Of a DNA stretch of 64,000 nucleotides, positions 16,451 through 28,200 are shown piece after piece. The DNA comes from Pseudomonadota bacterium (GTDB taxonomy: Bacteria; Pseudomonadota; Gammaproteobacteria; Steroidobacterales; Steroidobacteraceae), in NCBI GenBank assembly GCA_018241425.1, contig JAFEDU010000001.1:434001-498000 (forward strand), read 5' to 3'. How positions within the stretch are numbered: the stretch's first letter is position 1; every line of letters starts with the position of its first letter. The translations under genes were made by a program, and so were the position numbers. The notes under the pieces are model-generated. The model was given only the letters and a program-made list of their open reading frames with translations, was not told the origin of the DNA and searched no databases.

Positions 16451-17265
16451 TGGGTATTTCCAGCGGAAGTCACTCGTCCAATGATGAGATCGAGGTTGAC
16501 TCGTCTCCCCCGCTCGATGCGACGGCGTATCAGTTGGTGACGCTTTTCGCGACGATCATGGTTCGCTGCAGGTACGACAGGTACCGCCTGGCCGAAGCCT
16601 TCGAACGTGCAGTGCTTGCAGCTTCCGTGCCTCCCTTTCCGCCGGAGTCGATTCGCGAGCTGCCCGAGGCGCCGCACGTGATCACCCTGTGGACATCCCT
16701 TGAGGGCTACAGAGACGAGCGGAACAATCCCATCGCGCTACCCGTGCGGGGTCGAGGCAAATCGATCCACGCCCTGGCGCGCCGCGTCAGCCCCAATCTG
16801 GATGTCGAAGAACTCCTGCAGTACCTGCTCCATACCGAGACGGTTCGTAAGATCGGCCGACGATATGCCCTAAGCCGACGCTGGGTCATGCTGCGTGGCG
16901 TTGCGGGCTCGGCCCATTCCAGAACGATGCGCGGGCTCCTCGGGGCACTACAGACGTATGAGCACAACCTGCTTGCGAACTCGGATGCAGAGAGTTGGTT
17001 CGAGTTCACCGTCGACAATCCCGGCTTTCCCGTGAGCAAACTGGGCGAGCTCGATCAACGCGCTCGGCGTGCCGCCCTCGGTAAGTTCCGCGAGCTTGAC
17101 CTCTTTATGCGTCACTGCGAGGCGCATCGGGAGGCCAACGAACCCACGGTCTGGGTGGGCTTCGGTGTGCATGAGTTTCTCCACAATCTGTCAACCGGAG
17201 CTGAGCCCCAGTCCGGAGAGGCACCGCCTCCGCCAGGCGATCCGCCAAACAAGAGCGAGTTGTGA
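16450..17265 (+). CDS. DUF6502-type protein, paralogue 3
   Basis: 271 residues from ATG at 16450, which overlaps the TAA of paralogue 2 (TAATG). A longer in-frame ORF from 16255 reads through paralogue 2 and is rejected. Core motifs PHVITLWTSLEGYRDERNNP, IALPVRGRGKSIHALARRV and YLLHTETVRKIGRRYALSRR match paralogues 1 and 2. The end is acidic and Pro-rich. Its stop overlaps the GTG start of the FlhD-like gene. Three diverged copies in a row suggest a hetero-oligomer or stepwise division of labour; that is inference. Confidence 0.6.
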   Translation: MGISSGSHSSNDEIEVDSSPPLDATAYQLVTLFATIMVRCRYDRYRLAEAFERAVLAASVPPFPPESIRELPEAPHVITLWTSLEGYRDERNNPIALPVRGRGKSIHALARRVSPNLDVEELLQYLLHTETVRKIGRRYALSRRWVMLRGVAGSAHSRTMRGLLGALQTYEHNLLANSDAESWFEFTVDNPGFPVSKLGELDQRARRAALGKFRELDLFMRHCEAHREANEPTVWVGFGVHEFLHNLSTGAEPQSGEAPPPPGDPPNKSEL

Positions 17266-17897
17266 GAAACGAACTCCCCTTAGCCCTTCCAAGTCCGGTC
17301 CCTCTGCTTTTCTCGCGCAGCAGTCTCGCCCCAATTCACGAGCTGAACGCGCATTTCCTGAAAATCCTGCTCGAATGCGCGAACCATCCGGGATGGCCTG
17401 GAAGCCCCTGGGGGCTTGCGTTGGGCGCCGATCTCGGGCGCACACTACCTTTAGTGCACCGAGATCTGGCGCGAAGTCCGATCAGTCTCGTTGAGTTCTC
17501 CTTCCCGGCTGCCAGTCAGGGACAAGAACTCGCCGCCTTGGCGCCGATTATCCCAGACCGGGCCCAGGAGATTTCGCAGGCAGCCGTCACCTTGGCATGG
17601 AGCCTGGCGCGAAGCGATCTGCAGTTTTGTTGCCTTGTTTTCGGTCTCTCGCAGGACGCCGCCCGAGTTCTGGCCGCAACTGGCACACGGGAGATCCAGG
17701 CGGCTGTGGATTCCGTCGGACGAGAGGTTCGTCCTCGCTGGCTGGCAGAGCCGCGCATCTGGCGGCAGCTACTTCAGGCCCGCCCACGGGAATTCGAGCG
17801 CGCCGGCCCGCCCTTCGTACGTCTGTTGTTGCGCCAGCTCGCTGAAGGAAGGCGTGCAACATGCGCAAATGACGAAGTTCGACACGCCGGCGCGTAG
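17262..17897 (+). CDS. Tandem FlhD-like protein (SetD/BisD-type partner)
   Basis: 211 residues from GTG at 17262, overlapping the previous stop. Residues about 104-160 (AVTLAWSLARSDLQFCCLVF, GLSQDAARVLAATGTREIQA, ending EVRPRW) align by eye with the FlhD pattern of a long helix, [FY]-[RG]-LGI/GLS, LAxLS and a closing R-F/W. Residues about 27-81 (ELNAHFLKILLECA, GLALGADLGRTLPLVHRDLA, ending VEFSF) show the same pattern. So the protein seems to be a fused FlhD dimer. FlhD normally partners FlhC, and a FlhC-like gene is 3 kb away. The assignment is from pattern, not from a search. Confidence 0.55.
   Translation: MRNELPLALPSPVPLLFSRSSLAPIHELNAHFLKILLECANHPGWPGSPWGLALGADLGRTLPLVHRDLARSPISLVEFSFPAASQGQELAALAPIIPDRAQEISQAAVTLAWSLARSDLQFCCLVFGLSQDAARVLAATGTREIQAAVDSVGREVRPRWLAEPRIWRQLLQARPREFERAGPPFVRLLLRQLAEGRRATCANDEVRHAGA
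17853..17880 (-). repeat. Copy B of an exact 28-bp repeat
   Basis: On the minus strand this is identical to 11903-11930. It overlaps the last codons of the FlhD-like gene and lies about 80 bp upstream of the AlpA-like gene and 0.7 kb upstream of the integrase. Its orientation is inverted relative to copy A, so that it could face the recombination genes as copy A faces virB2 or the HEPN-like gene. Confidence 0.9.
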
Positions 17898-17957
17898 CAA
17901 CCTCTGGAAAACACCACTATGGTGTGACCGTGACGCGGCGAAGCTGGATAGACTGCG

Positions 17958-18311
17958 ATGGAAAGCAAGCCCCTGAATACCCGGGAACCTCGACAGCAAC
18001 TCTCCCTGCCGTTGGAATGGCGGTCACTCCGTCGCTCGTCCCAGCTACGCAGAGCGCGAGAACCGGAGCACGTTGCCGCCATGGACCAGAGAATTACGAC
18101 CAAGCAAGTGCTAAGGGTCGTGGGAGTTCATCGCACCACCCTCTTCCGGTGGACGCGTTTGGGGCTGTTCCCTCCCAGGCTCGGATCCGGCGGCTGGCTT
18201 CGTTCCGACGTCGACGATTGGTTATCTCGGCGTATGGAGATTATGACTCCGCGTCAGGGACCGGCTGTTCGTACTGCGAGTCAACTTCATCGACTACACG
18301 CCCAGGAGTGA
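17958..18311 (+). CDS. AlpA-like helix-turn-helix regulator
   Basis: 117 residues from ATG at 17958; an internal ATG at 18081 (DQRITTKQVLRVVGVHRTTL) would give only the conserved domain. The second half, ITTKQVLRVVGVHRTTLFRW followed by TRLGLFPPRLGSGGWLRSDV and DDWLSRR, is the AlpA/MerR-like winged HTH found in phage and ICE regulators that control integrase expression or serve as excision factors. It sits between the FlhD-like gene and the excisionase/integrase pair. The N-terminal 40 residues are basic and without similarity. Confidence 0.75.
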   Translation: MESKPLNTREPRQQLSLPLEWRSLRRSSQLRRAREPEHVAAMDQRITTKQVLRVVGVHRTTLFRWTRLGLFPPRLGSGGWLRSDVDDWLSRRMEIMTPRQGPAVRTASQLHRLHAQE

Positions 18312-18565
18312 GCCGACATGACCGGACTCCCGCCCCTCGAGCAAACGCGGTAGGCCATGCCGGCAAGACTCATTGACAGCACGACTGCCTCTGCGGACCG
18401 CGGCCTTCCGCGATTGTATCTCCCGGAGGAAGTTGCAGAACATTTGCGGATTAGTTCGCGGACGGTCAAACGGTTCATTGCAACCGGTAAACTACGTGTG
18501 ACTCGTTTTGGCCGTTCGCCCCGGATCTCAGAACAGGATCTCCAGGAATTTTTACGCGAGGGAAC

Positions 18566-19842
<1,277 letters not shown>

Positions 19843-19974
19843 ATGCTGAATCGGAGAGCGCGAGATTCTAGAGACACCCCCCGGGAAGTCAAGGTAATAG
19901 ACACTCCCCGGGGTCCGCTGGCGCAGCCGCAATCGGGCCTACGATGCCTATTTATATCAATAGCTTACGAAGCA

Positions 19975-20538
19975 TCACTCACGCCGCAACTCGGGCCATG
20001 CAGCCCGAAGGTACGCGGCCATGGAGATGAGCGTCGCGATGGCCGCCACCAGGGTGAGCCATACCCCGATCCGGTAGATGTGCAGGCCGAAAAGATCGTC
20101 CCGGTACAGCATCATCGACAGCCCGCTGATCTGCAGGATGGTCTTGTACTTGCCCAGCTGCGAGACCGCGACCTTGCGGCGCTGGCCGATCTCGGCCATC
20201 CACTCCCGCAACGCGGAGATGGTGATCTCGCGGCTGATGATCACCGCTGCCGTGAGCACGATGACGGTGTGTGCATCGCGGCTAACCAGAAGCACGAGCG
20301 CAACCGCGACAATGAGCTTGTCGGCAACGGGGTCCAGGAAAGCCCCCAGACGCGAGATCTGCCCCAGGCGGCGCGCAAAATACCCATCGAGCGAGTCGGT
20401 GATCCCGGCGGCCGCGAACATGAGTCCGGCGGCGGGGTCTGCCCACGGGTAGTAGGGATGCATGAAGAACAGCCCCACGATGAGGGGGATCGCCGCGATC
20501 CGGGCCCAGGTGAGCGCGTTAGGTAGATTCCAGGGCAT
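19975..20538 (-). CDS. pgsA: CDP-diacylglycerol--glycerol-3-phosphate 3-phosphatidyltransferase
   Basis: 187 residues. PgsA makes phosphatidylglycerophosphate, the committed step to phosphatidylglycerol and cardiolipin, in the inner membrane. The start WNLPNALTWARIAAIPLIVG is typical. The CDP-alcohol phosphatidyltransferase motif D-G-x2-A-R-x8-G-x3-D-x3-D is intact (DGYFARRLGQI then GAFLDPVADK). Further hydrophobic segments follow. The gene is followed by tRNA-Gly, as in many gammaproteobacteria, but uvrC, usually adjacent, is 9.5 kb away beyond an efflux operon. Confidence 0.96.
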   Translation of the reverse strand: MPWNLPNALTWARIAAIPLIVGLFFMHPYYPWADPAAGLMFAAAGITDSLDGYFARRLGQISRLGAFLDPVADKLIVAVALVLLVSRDAHTVIVLTAAVIISREITISALREWMAEIGQRRKVAVSQLGKYKTILQISGLSMMLYRDDLFGLHIYRIGVWLTLVAAIATLISMAAYLRAAWPELRRE

Positions 20539-20789
20539 CAGCGGGGCCGGTCCTCGGGGGGAGGCCGATCATAAAGAGTTCGGGCCCGACCCGTGCCATT
20601 TCGGTACAGTTCGGCCCAGTTGCCACACTGCGGGCGGCCACAGACCGAAAGAATTGGCCTCCTAATCTTGAGATTCGTTGACACTGGTACAGGATACAGT
20701 GCCCGGATGTTGTTTCAGCCATCCGCGACTTCGAGTGCCGCGCGCCATCCGGTAGGCCCCCCGCCCCATCCGAGCGCCGATCGATCTGC
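20539..20789. promoter_or_regulatory. Intergenic region between pgsA and the efflux operon
   Basis: The 251-nt divergent gap must hold the promoters of pgsA and of the RND operon. A TTGACA word occurs at 20678-20683 but no good -10 box follows at 16-18 bp. An inverted repeat CACTG-N10-CAGTG lies at 20682-20701 and could be an operator. No regulator gene is adjacent. Little more can be said. Confidence 0.3.
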
Positions 20790-22151
20790 ATGAACGATTT
20801 CCAAAGCAAGCCACCCGACCCCCAGTACTCACCCGCCTTCGCCCCCGACCCCGCCACGGACCGGCACCCGCCCCTGCGCAACCGCTGGTTCATCGCCGTG
20901 TGCGTGGTCGTCGTGCTGGGACTCGCCGCATGGCTCCTGACCCCGCACGGCGCCAAGGCCCCGGCGGGGGGACGCTACGGGGGCCCGGGCGGCATGAGCG
21001 GCCCGATGCCGGTCGCCGTGGCGCAGGCCAAAAGCGGCACGATGCCGATCGTGGTGAACGGCCTGGGCACGGTCACGCCGGTGACGACCGTGACCGTGCA
21101 GAGCCAGATCTCCGGGCAGATCGTCCAGATCGCGTTCAAGGAAGGCCAGTCGGTCAGGAAGGGCGACCTGCTGATGCTGATCGACCCGCGCCCCTACCAG
21201 GTGGCGCTCGAGCAGGCCGAGGGCGCCCTCGCCCGTGACAAGGCGCTGCTCGCCAATGCGCGCACCGACCTCGAGCGCTACACCACCCTCTTCTCCCAGG
21301 ACTCGATCGCCGAGCAGCAGCTCGCCACCCAGAAGGCGCTGGTGGCCCAGGATGAGGGGACGGTCAAGACCGACCAGGCCGCGATCGATGCGGCGAAGCT
21401 GAACCTCATCTACTGCCACATCACCTCGCCGGTGGACGGCCGCGCGGGCCTGCAGCAGGTCACGCTCGGCAACTACGTGACGCCGGCCGAAGCCAACGGC
21501 CTGGTGGTGGTCACGCAGCTGAAGCCCATCACCGTGGTGTTCGCGCTGCCCGAGGACGAGATCCCCCCGATCCAGGAGCAGCTGCAGGCGGGCAAGACGT
21601 TGCCCGTCACGGCCTTCGACCGGGCGCACGTCAATCAGCTGGCCGTGGGCGCGCTGCAGAGCCTCGACAGCCAGATCGACACCACCACCGGGACGCTCAA
21701 GCTCAAAGCGGTGTTCGCCAATCCCGACGAGAAGCTGTTCCCGAACCAGTTCGTGAACGTCGACCTGCTGGTGAACACGCTGCAGGACGCGGTCCTCATT
21801 CCCCAGCAGGCGGTGCAGCGCGGCGCCCCCGGCACGTTCGTCTACGTGGCGAACGCCGACCGGACGGTCAGCGTTCGCAAGGTCACGCTGGGTCCCGGCG
21901 ACCCGACCAACGTCTCGGTCCAGGACGGGCTCAAGGTCGGGGAGACCGTGGTGATCGACGGCGCCGACCGGCTGAAGGATGGCGCGAAGATCCTCGTGCG
22001 CGGGGGCTCCGCATCCCAGGGACAGGCCGCGGGGGCCGGCGCGGCCGGCGGCACTGCGACTTCCAGCAGCCCGGGCGACACACAACAACACCAGCATCGG
22101 CGGGGCACTCACGGCCAGTCGGGTAACTCCGGCAGCCCGTCCTCCTCCTAG
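20790..22151 (+). CDS. mdtA: RND efflux periplasmic adaptor (MdtA-like)
   Basis: 453 residues. A membrane anchor at about 31-52 (NRWFIAVCVVVVLGLAAWLL) precedes the adaptor fold: lipoyl-like halves around SGQIVQIAFKEGQSVRKGDL and CHITSPVDGRAGLQQVTLGN, separated by a helical hairpin, then a beta-barrel (VFALPEDEIPPIQEQLQAG) and a membrane-proximal domain. The tail (about 415-453) is Gly/Ser/Gln-rich and probably disordered. It links the RND pumps downstream to the outer-membrane factor. The four genes are spaced by 0-9 nt or overlap, so they form one operon. The MdtA subfamily is suggested by two different RND genes next to it. Confidence 0.92.
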   Translation: MNDFQSKPPDPQYSPAFAPDPATDRHPPLRNRWFIAVCVVVVLGLAAWLLTPHGAKAPAGGRYGGPGGMSGPMPVAVAQAKSGTMPIVVNGLGTVTPVTTVTVQSQISGQIVQIAFKEGQSVRKGDLLMLIDPRPYQVALEQAEGALARDKALLANARTDLERYTTLFSQDSIAEQQLATQKALVAQDEGTVKTDQAAIDAAKLNLIYCHITSPVDGRAGLQQVTLGNYVTPAEANGLVVVTQLKPITVVFALPEDEIPPIQEQLQAGKTLPVTAFDRAHVNQLAVGALQSLDSQIDTTTGTLKLKAVFANPDEKLFPNQFVNVDLLVNTLQDAVLIPQQAVQRGAPGTFVYVANADRTVSVRKVTLGPGDPTNVSVQDGLKVGETVVIDGADRLKDGAKILVRGGSASQGQAAGAGAAGGTATSSSPGDTQQHQHRRGTHGQSGNSGSPSSS

Positions 22152-22160
22152 GAGCGCGGC

Positions 22161-25100
22161 GTGAATCCGTCCCGGATATTCATCCTCCGGCCCGTCGGGA
22201 CCTCGCTCCTGATGCTGGCGATCCTGCTGGTGGGCATCGTGGCCTTCGGCTTCCTGCCCCTGTCCGCCCTGCCGGAGGTCGACTACCCGACCATCCAGGT
22301 GCAGACGTTCTACCCCGGCGCAAGCCCGGAGGTCATGACCTCCTCGGTGACCGCGCCGCTGGAGGTGCAGTTTGGGCAGATGCCGGGGCTCAACCAGATG
22401 TCCTCGACGAGCTCCGGCGGCTCCTCGGTCATCACGCTGCAGTTCAGCCTCGACCTCAGCCTCGACATCGCCGAGCAGGAGGTGCAGGCGGCGATCAACG
22501 CCGCGGGCAACCTCCTGCCCTCGGACCTGCCCGCGCCGCCGATCTACGCCAAGGTCAACCCCGCCGATGCCCCGATCCTGACGCTCGGCATCACCTCCAA
22601 GACCCTGCCGCTGACACAGCTGGAGGACCTGGCGGACACGCGCATGGCGCAGAAGATCTCCCAGGTGCAGGGCGTGGGGCTGGTGAGCGTGAGCGGCGGC
22701 CAGCGCCCGGCGGTGCGCGTGGTGGCGAACGTGCGCGCGCTCGCCGCCTACGGGCTCAACATCGATGACCTGCGCACCACCATCTCCAACTCGAACGTGA
22801 ATGCCCCCAAGGGCACGCTCGACGGCCCGGCGCGCTCCTGGACCATCAACGCCAACGACCAGATCCAGGACCCCAACGACTACAAGAACATCATCGTCGC
22901 CTACAAGAACGGCAACCCGGTGCGCCTCTCGGACGTCGCCGACGTCATCGGCGGCGCCGAGAACCGCTACCTCGCCGGCTGGGTGAACGAGGAACCCGGC
23001 ATCATCCTCAACATCCAGCGCCAGCCCGGCGCGAACGTGATCCAGGTCGTCGACCGCATCAAGGCGCTCTTGCCCGGAGTGACGAGCTCGCTCCCGGCCT
23101 CCGTAGAGGTCACGGTGCTCACCGACCGCACCAACACCATCCGGGCCTCGGTGCACGACGTCGAGTTCGAGCTGGGCCTCGCGGTCGCGCTCGTGGTCAT
23201 GGTGATCTTCCTGTTCCTGCGCAGCATTCCCGCCACCGTCATCCCGAGCCTGTCGGTGCCGCTGTCGCTCATCGGCACGCTCGCGGTCATGTACCTGCTG
23301 GGCTACAGCCTCGACAACCTCTCGCTGATGGCGCTCACCATCGCCACCGGGTTCGTGGTCGACGATGCCATCGTCATGATCGAGAACATCTCCCGCTACA
23401 TCGAGCAGGGCGAGGCGCCGCTTGCGGCCGCGCTCAAGGGGGCGGGCGAGATCGGCTTCACCATCGTCTCCCTCACTGTGTCCCTGATCGCGGTGCTGAT
23501 CCCGCTCTTGTTCATGGGGGACGTGGTCGGCCGCCTGTTCCACGAGTTCGCGATCACCCTCGCGGTCACGATCGTGATCTCGGCGGTGGTCTCGCTCACC
23601 CTGGTGCCGATGATGTGCTCGAAGCTCCTGCACCACACGGACGAGACCTCGCAGAGCCGCATCGCGCGCTGGTCGAACGAGAAGTTCCAGGCGCTCATCG
23701 ACCACTACGGCCGCGCGCTGGAGTGGGTGCTCGAGCACCAGCCGCTCACCCTCATGGTGGCGATCGCCACGCTCGTGGTGACGGTGCTCCTGTACGTGTT
23801 CATCCCCAAGGGCTTCTTCCCGGTGCAGGACACCGGGGTGATCCAGGCGATCACCGAGGCGCCGCAGTCGGTGTCCTTCGGCGACATGGCGCGGCGGCAA
23901 TCGCAGCTCGCGAGCGTCATCCTCAAGGACCCGGACGTCGTGAGCCTGTCCTCGTTCATCGGCGTCGACGGCACCAATATCACCCTCAACAGCGGGCGCA
24001 TGCTGATCAACCTGAAGCCCGTCAGCGACCGCTCCGACAATGCGAGTGCCGTCATCCGCCGCATCCAGAAGAACACCACGGACGTCACCGGCATCTCGCT
24101 GTACATGCAGCCGGTGCAGGACCTGTCGATCTCCGACACGGTGAGCCGCACGCAGTACCAGTTCGTGCTCGAGGATGCGAACCCGGAGGAGTTCAACGTC
24201 TGGGTGCCGCAGCTGGTGGCGAAGCTGCAGACGCTGCCGGAGCTCGAGGACGTCGCGAGCGACCAGGAGAACCAGGGGCTGGCGGCCTACCTCACCATCG
24301 ACCGCGACACCGCCGGCCGCTTCGGCATCACGCCGGCGACGGTGGACAACGCCCTCTACGACGCCTTCGGGCAGCGCATCGTCTCGACCATCTTCACGCA
24401 GTCGAACCAGTACCGCGTCATCCTGCAGGCGGACGACTCGCTGATGCGCTCCCTGGATGCGCTCGGCACCATCTACCTGCCGTCCGCGACCGCGGTCGGC
24501 GGCCAGGTGCCGCTCTCGGCGCTGGTCAAGGTGTCCGAGCGCACCGCGCCGCTCTCGATCGGGCACCTCGGCCAGTTCCCCGCCACCACGGTGTCCTTCA
24601 ACCTCGCCCCGGGGGCGGCGCTCGGGGAGGCAGTGGACGCCATCACCCAGGCGGAGAAGGACATCAGCCTCCCGCCCAGCGTCATGACGACCTTCCAGGG
24701 CGCCGCGCTCGCCTTCCAGGCGACCCTCGGCAACGAGCTGTTCCTGATCCTGGCGGCGCTGGTGACGGTCTACATCGTGCTGGGCGTGCTCTACGAGAGC
24801 TTCATCCACCCGATCACGATCCTCTCCACCCTTCCGTCCGCAGGCGTCGGGGCGCTGCTCGCGCTCCTCATCGCCCGCAGCGACCTGGGCGTCATCGGCA
24901 TCATCGGCATCGTGCTCCTGATCGGCATCGTGAAGAAGAACGCGATCATGATGATCGACTTCGCGCTGGTGGCCGAGCGCGAGCAGGGCATGAGCCCGCA
25001 CGATGCGATCTACCACGCATCGCTGCTGCGCTTCCGGCCGATCCTCATGACCACGATGGCGGCGCTGCTGGGCGCGCTGCCGCTGATGCTCGGCACCGGC

Positions 25101-25274
25101 ACCGGCTCGGAGCTGCGCCATCCGCTCGGCATCACCATCGTCGGCGGGCTGATCCTGTCGCAGCTCCTGACGCTGTTCACGACCCCGGTGATCTACCTCT
25201 ACTTCGACCGCCTGGAGCGGCGCATCACCGGGCGCACCGGTCCTGCGGCGCTGCCGAGCGGAGCCGGGGCCTAG
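22161..25274 (+). CDS. mdtB: RND multidrug efflux permease (MdtB-like)
   Basis: 1037 residues from GTG at 22161. The N-terminus [20 protein letters not shown] and the following [20 protein letters not shown] are typical of HAE1-type RND transporters. The central membrane block contains [20 protein letters not shown] with the two conserved Asp residues used in proton relay. The C-terminal half repeats the fold ([40 protein letters not shown]). It pairs with the second permease downstream as in MdtBC heterotrimers. Substrates cannot be told from sequence. Confidence 0.95.
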   Translation: MNPSRIFILRPVGTSLLMLAILLVGIVAFGFLPLSALPEVDYPTIQVQTFYPGASPEVMTSSVTAPLEVQFGQMPGLNQMSSTSSGGSSVITLQFSLDLSLDIAEQEVQAAINAAGNLLPSDLPAPPIYAKVNPADAPILTLGITSKTLPLTQLEDLADTRMAQKISQVQGVGLVSVSGGQRPAVRVVANVRALAAYGLNIDDLRTTISNSNVNAPKGTLDGPARSWTINANDQIQDPNDYKNIIVAYKNGNPVRLSDVADVIGGAENRYLAGWVNEEPGIILNIQRQPGANVIQVVDRIKALLPGVTSSLPASVEVTVLTDRTNTIRASVHDVEFELGLAVALVVMVIFLFLRSIPATVIPSLSVPLSLIGTLAVMYLLGYSLDNLSLMALTIATGFVVDDAIVMIENISRYIEQGEAPLAAALKGAGEIGFTIVSLTVSLIAVLIPLLFMGDVVGRLFHEFAITLAVTIVISAVVSLTLVPMMCSKLLHHTDETSQSRIARWSNEKFQALIDHYGRALEWVLEHQPLTLMVAIATLVVTVLLYVFIPKGFFPVQDTGVIQAITEAPQSVSFGDMARRQSQLASVILKDPDVVSLSSFIGVDGTNITLNSGRMLINLKPVSDRSDNASAVIRRIQKNTTDVTGISLYMQPVQDLSISDTVSRTQYQFVLEDANPEEFNVWVPQLVAKLQTLPELEDVASDQENQGLAAYLTIDRDTAGRFGITPATVDNALYDAFGQRIVSTIFTQSNQYRVILQADDSLMRSLDALGTIYLPSATAVGGQVPLSALVKVSERTAPLSIGHLGQFPATTVSFNLAPGAALGEAVDAITQAEKDISLPPSVMTTFQGAALAFQATLGNELFLILAALVTVYIVLGVLYESFIHPITILSTLPSAGVGALLALLIARSDLGVIGIIGIVLLIGIVKKNAIMMIDFALVAEREQGMSPHDAIYHASLLRFRPILMTTMAALLGALPLMLGTGTGSELRHPLGITIVGGLILSQLLTLFTTPVIYLYFDRLERRITGRTGPAALPSGAGA

Positions 25275-28200
25275 GTGAACCTCTCAGAGCCCTTCATCCG
25301 GCGGCCGGTCGCGACCACGCTCCTGACCTTCGGGATCGCGCTCGCCGGTGCGCTGGCCTACTTCCGGCTGCCGGTGTCCCCGCTGCCGCAGGTCGACTTC
25401 CCGACCATCTCGGTGAACGCGAGCATGGCCGGCGCCAGCCCCGACGTCATGGCGGCCACCGTGGCCACCCCGCTCGAGCGCCACCTCGGACAGATCGCCG
25501 ACGTGACCGAGATGACCTCGCAGAGCTCCACCGGCGCGAGCCATGTGACGCTGCAGTTCGGGCTCAACCGCAACATCGACGGCGCCGCGCGCGACGTCGA
25601 GGCGGCCATCAACGCCGCCCGCGCGGACCTGCCGACCGCGCTGCGCAGCAACCCGACCTACCGCAAGATGAACCCGGCGGATGCGCCGATCCTCATCCTC
25701 GCGCTCACCTCCCCGACCCTGACGCCGGGCCAGATCTACGACGCCGCCGACACCATCCTCGCCCAGAAGCTCTCGCAGGTTGCAGGCGTGGGCCAGGTGC
25801 AGATCGCCGGCAGCTCGCTCCCCGCCGTGCGGGTGGAGTTGAACCCCACGGCGCTGTTCAAGTACGGGATCGGGCTCGAGGACGTGCGCGCGGCCCTCGC
25901 CGCCGCCAATGCCAACACGCCCAAGGGCTCCCTCGACGTCGGCGGGGAGCGCTTCCAGCTCTACACCAACGACCAGGCCTCCAAGGCGGCGCAGTACACC
26001 AACCTGGTCGTCGCCTACCGCAACGGCTCCCCGGTGCGCCTCGCCGACGTCGCCGAGGTGCTCGACTCGGTGGAGAACGTCCGCAACCTCGCGCTCGCCA
26101 ACGGCAAGCCCGCGGTGCTCGTGATCATCTACCGCCAGCCGGGGGCGAACATCATCGAGACCGTCGACCGGGTGGTATCGCTCATCCCGGCGCTCAAGAA
26201 CTCGATCCCCACCGACATCGACATGCGGGTCGCGATCGACCGCACCACCACCATCCGCTCCTCGCTGCGCGACGTGCAGCGCACGCTCGTCATCGCCGTC
26301 ACGCTGGTGGTGCTGGTGGTGTTCCTGTTCCTGCGCAACTGGCGCGCCACCGTGGTGCCGGCGCTCGCGGTGCCGATCTCGCTCCTCGGGACCTTCGGCG
26401 GCATGTACCTCCTCGGCTACTCGCTGGACAACCTGTCCCTGATGGCACTCATCATCGCCACCGGCTTCGTGGTCGACGATGCCATCGTGGTGCTGGAGAA
26501 CATCACCCGCCACATGGAGGCGGGCATGCCGCGCTTCGAGGCAGCGCTCCTGGGCGCGCGCGAGGTCGGCTTCACGGTGCTCTCGATGAGCCTGTCGCTG
26601 GTGGCCGTGTTCCTGCCGATCCTGCTCATGGGAGGACTCGTCGGGCGCCTGTTCCGCGAGTTCTCCGTCACCCTCTCGATCGCCGTGCTGATCTCGCTCG
26701 CGGTGTCGCTGACGGCGACGCCGATGCTGTGCTCGCGCTTCATCCGCGAGTCCAAGGCCCACGGCCGCCTCTACCAGGCGACCGAGCGCGGCTTCGAGGC
26801 GGTCCTGAATGCCTACGGCCGCTCGCTGCGCTGGGCACTCAGGAACGGGCTGATGGTCATGGCCCTGCTGCTCGCGGCCATCGCCTTCAACGTCTATCTC
26901 TACGTCGTCATCCCCAAGGGCTTCTTCCCGCAGCAGGACACCGGCCGCATCGCCGGCGGCATCCAGGCCGACCAGTCCATCTCCTTCCAGGCGATGGAGA
27001 AGAAGCTGCGGCAGTTCGTGAGGATCCTGAACGAGGACCCGGCGGTGGACACGGTGGTCGGCTTCACCGGCGGCGGCTCCCAGGGCGGTGGCCAGGCCAA
27101 CAGCGGCTTCGTCTTCATGTCGCTCAAGCCCAAGAAGCAGCGCGGCCTGTCCGCCGATGCGGTGATCGCACGCGTGCGGCCCAAGCTCAACCAGGTGGCC
27201 GGCGCCCGCCTGTTCCTGCAGGCAGTCCAGGACATCCGGGTCGGGGGGCGCGCAAGCAACGCCCAGTACCAGTACACCCTCCAGGGCAACGACGTCGCGG
27301 AGCTCTACACCTGGGCGCCGAAGCTCACCGACGCCCTGTCGCGCATCCCGATCCTCACCGACGTGAACTCCGACCAGCAGCAGAACGGGCAGGAGATCGA
27401 CCTGCAGGTCAACCGCGACACCGCCTCGCGCCTGCAGCTGAACCCGGCCTCGGTGGACAACACCCTCTACGACGCCTTCGGGCAACGCGACGTCTCCACC
27501 ATCTACAACCCGCTCAACCAGTACCACGTGGTCATGGAGGTGGAACCGAAGTACTGGCAGAGCCCGGACACGCTCGCCAACATCTGGATCAGCACCGCCG
27601 GCGGCACCGTCAACGGCACCCAGGCGACCAACGCGGTCGCCGGCACCGTGACCTCCGCCAAGACCTCCGCCAGCAACACCGTGGCCTCACTCTCGGCCAA
27701 CACGGCCATCAACCAGGCGACCAACGCGCTCGCCAACACCGGTCGCGGCAGCGTCTCGACGGGCTCGGCCGACAGCACCGCCGCCGAGCCGATGGTGCCC
27801 CTCGCCACCATCGCCACGCACGCCCCGGGTACGACGCCGCTGGCGGTGAACCACCAGGGGACCTTCGTCGCGACCACGATCTCGTTCAACCTGGCGGCGA
27901 CCGCATCCTTGAGCCAGGCCACCGAGGCCATCGCGCGCACCTCGGCCGAGATCGGCATGCCTTCGGACATCCACGGCACCTTCGCCGGCACCGCCCAGAC
28001 CTACCAGAACTCCCTCAACAGCGAGCCGATGCTGATCCTCGCCGCCATCGCCGCGGTGTACATCGTGCTGGGCGTGCTCTACGAGAGCTACATCCACCCG
28101 GTCACCATCCTCTCGACCCTGCCCTCGGCGGGCGTGGGCGCGGTGCTGGCGCTGCGCCTGTTCAACACCGAATTCAGCATCATCGCGCTCATCGGCGTGA

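Noticed and set aside
17769..17999. Minus-strand ORF containing the 28-bp repeat, giving the same NFVICACCT peptide as a frame at the other repeat copy
   Set aside because: The shared peptide is only the translation of the DNA repeat; neither frame has other coding features.
20678..20701. TTGACA as -35 of the efflux promoter
   Set aside because: No acceptable -10 hexamer occurs 16-18 bp downstream.
20829..25121. A 1430-codon minus-strand open frame opposite mdtA and mdtB
   Set aside because: Composition is almost only Arg, His, Asp, Glu, Leu and Val, typical of antisense frames of GC-rich genes; the plus-strand genes have full domain support.
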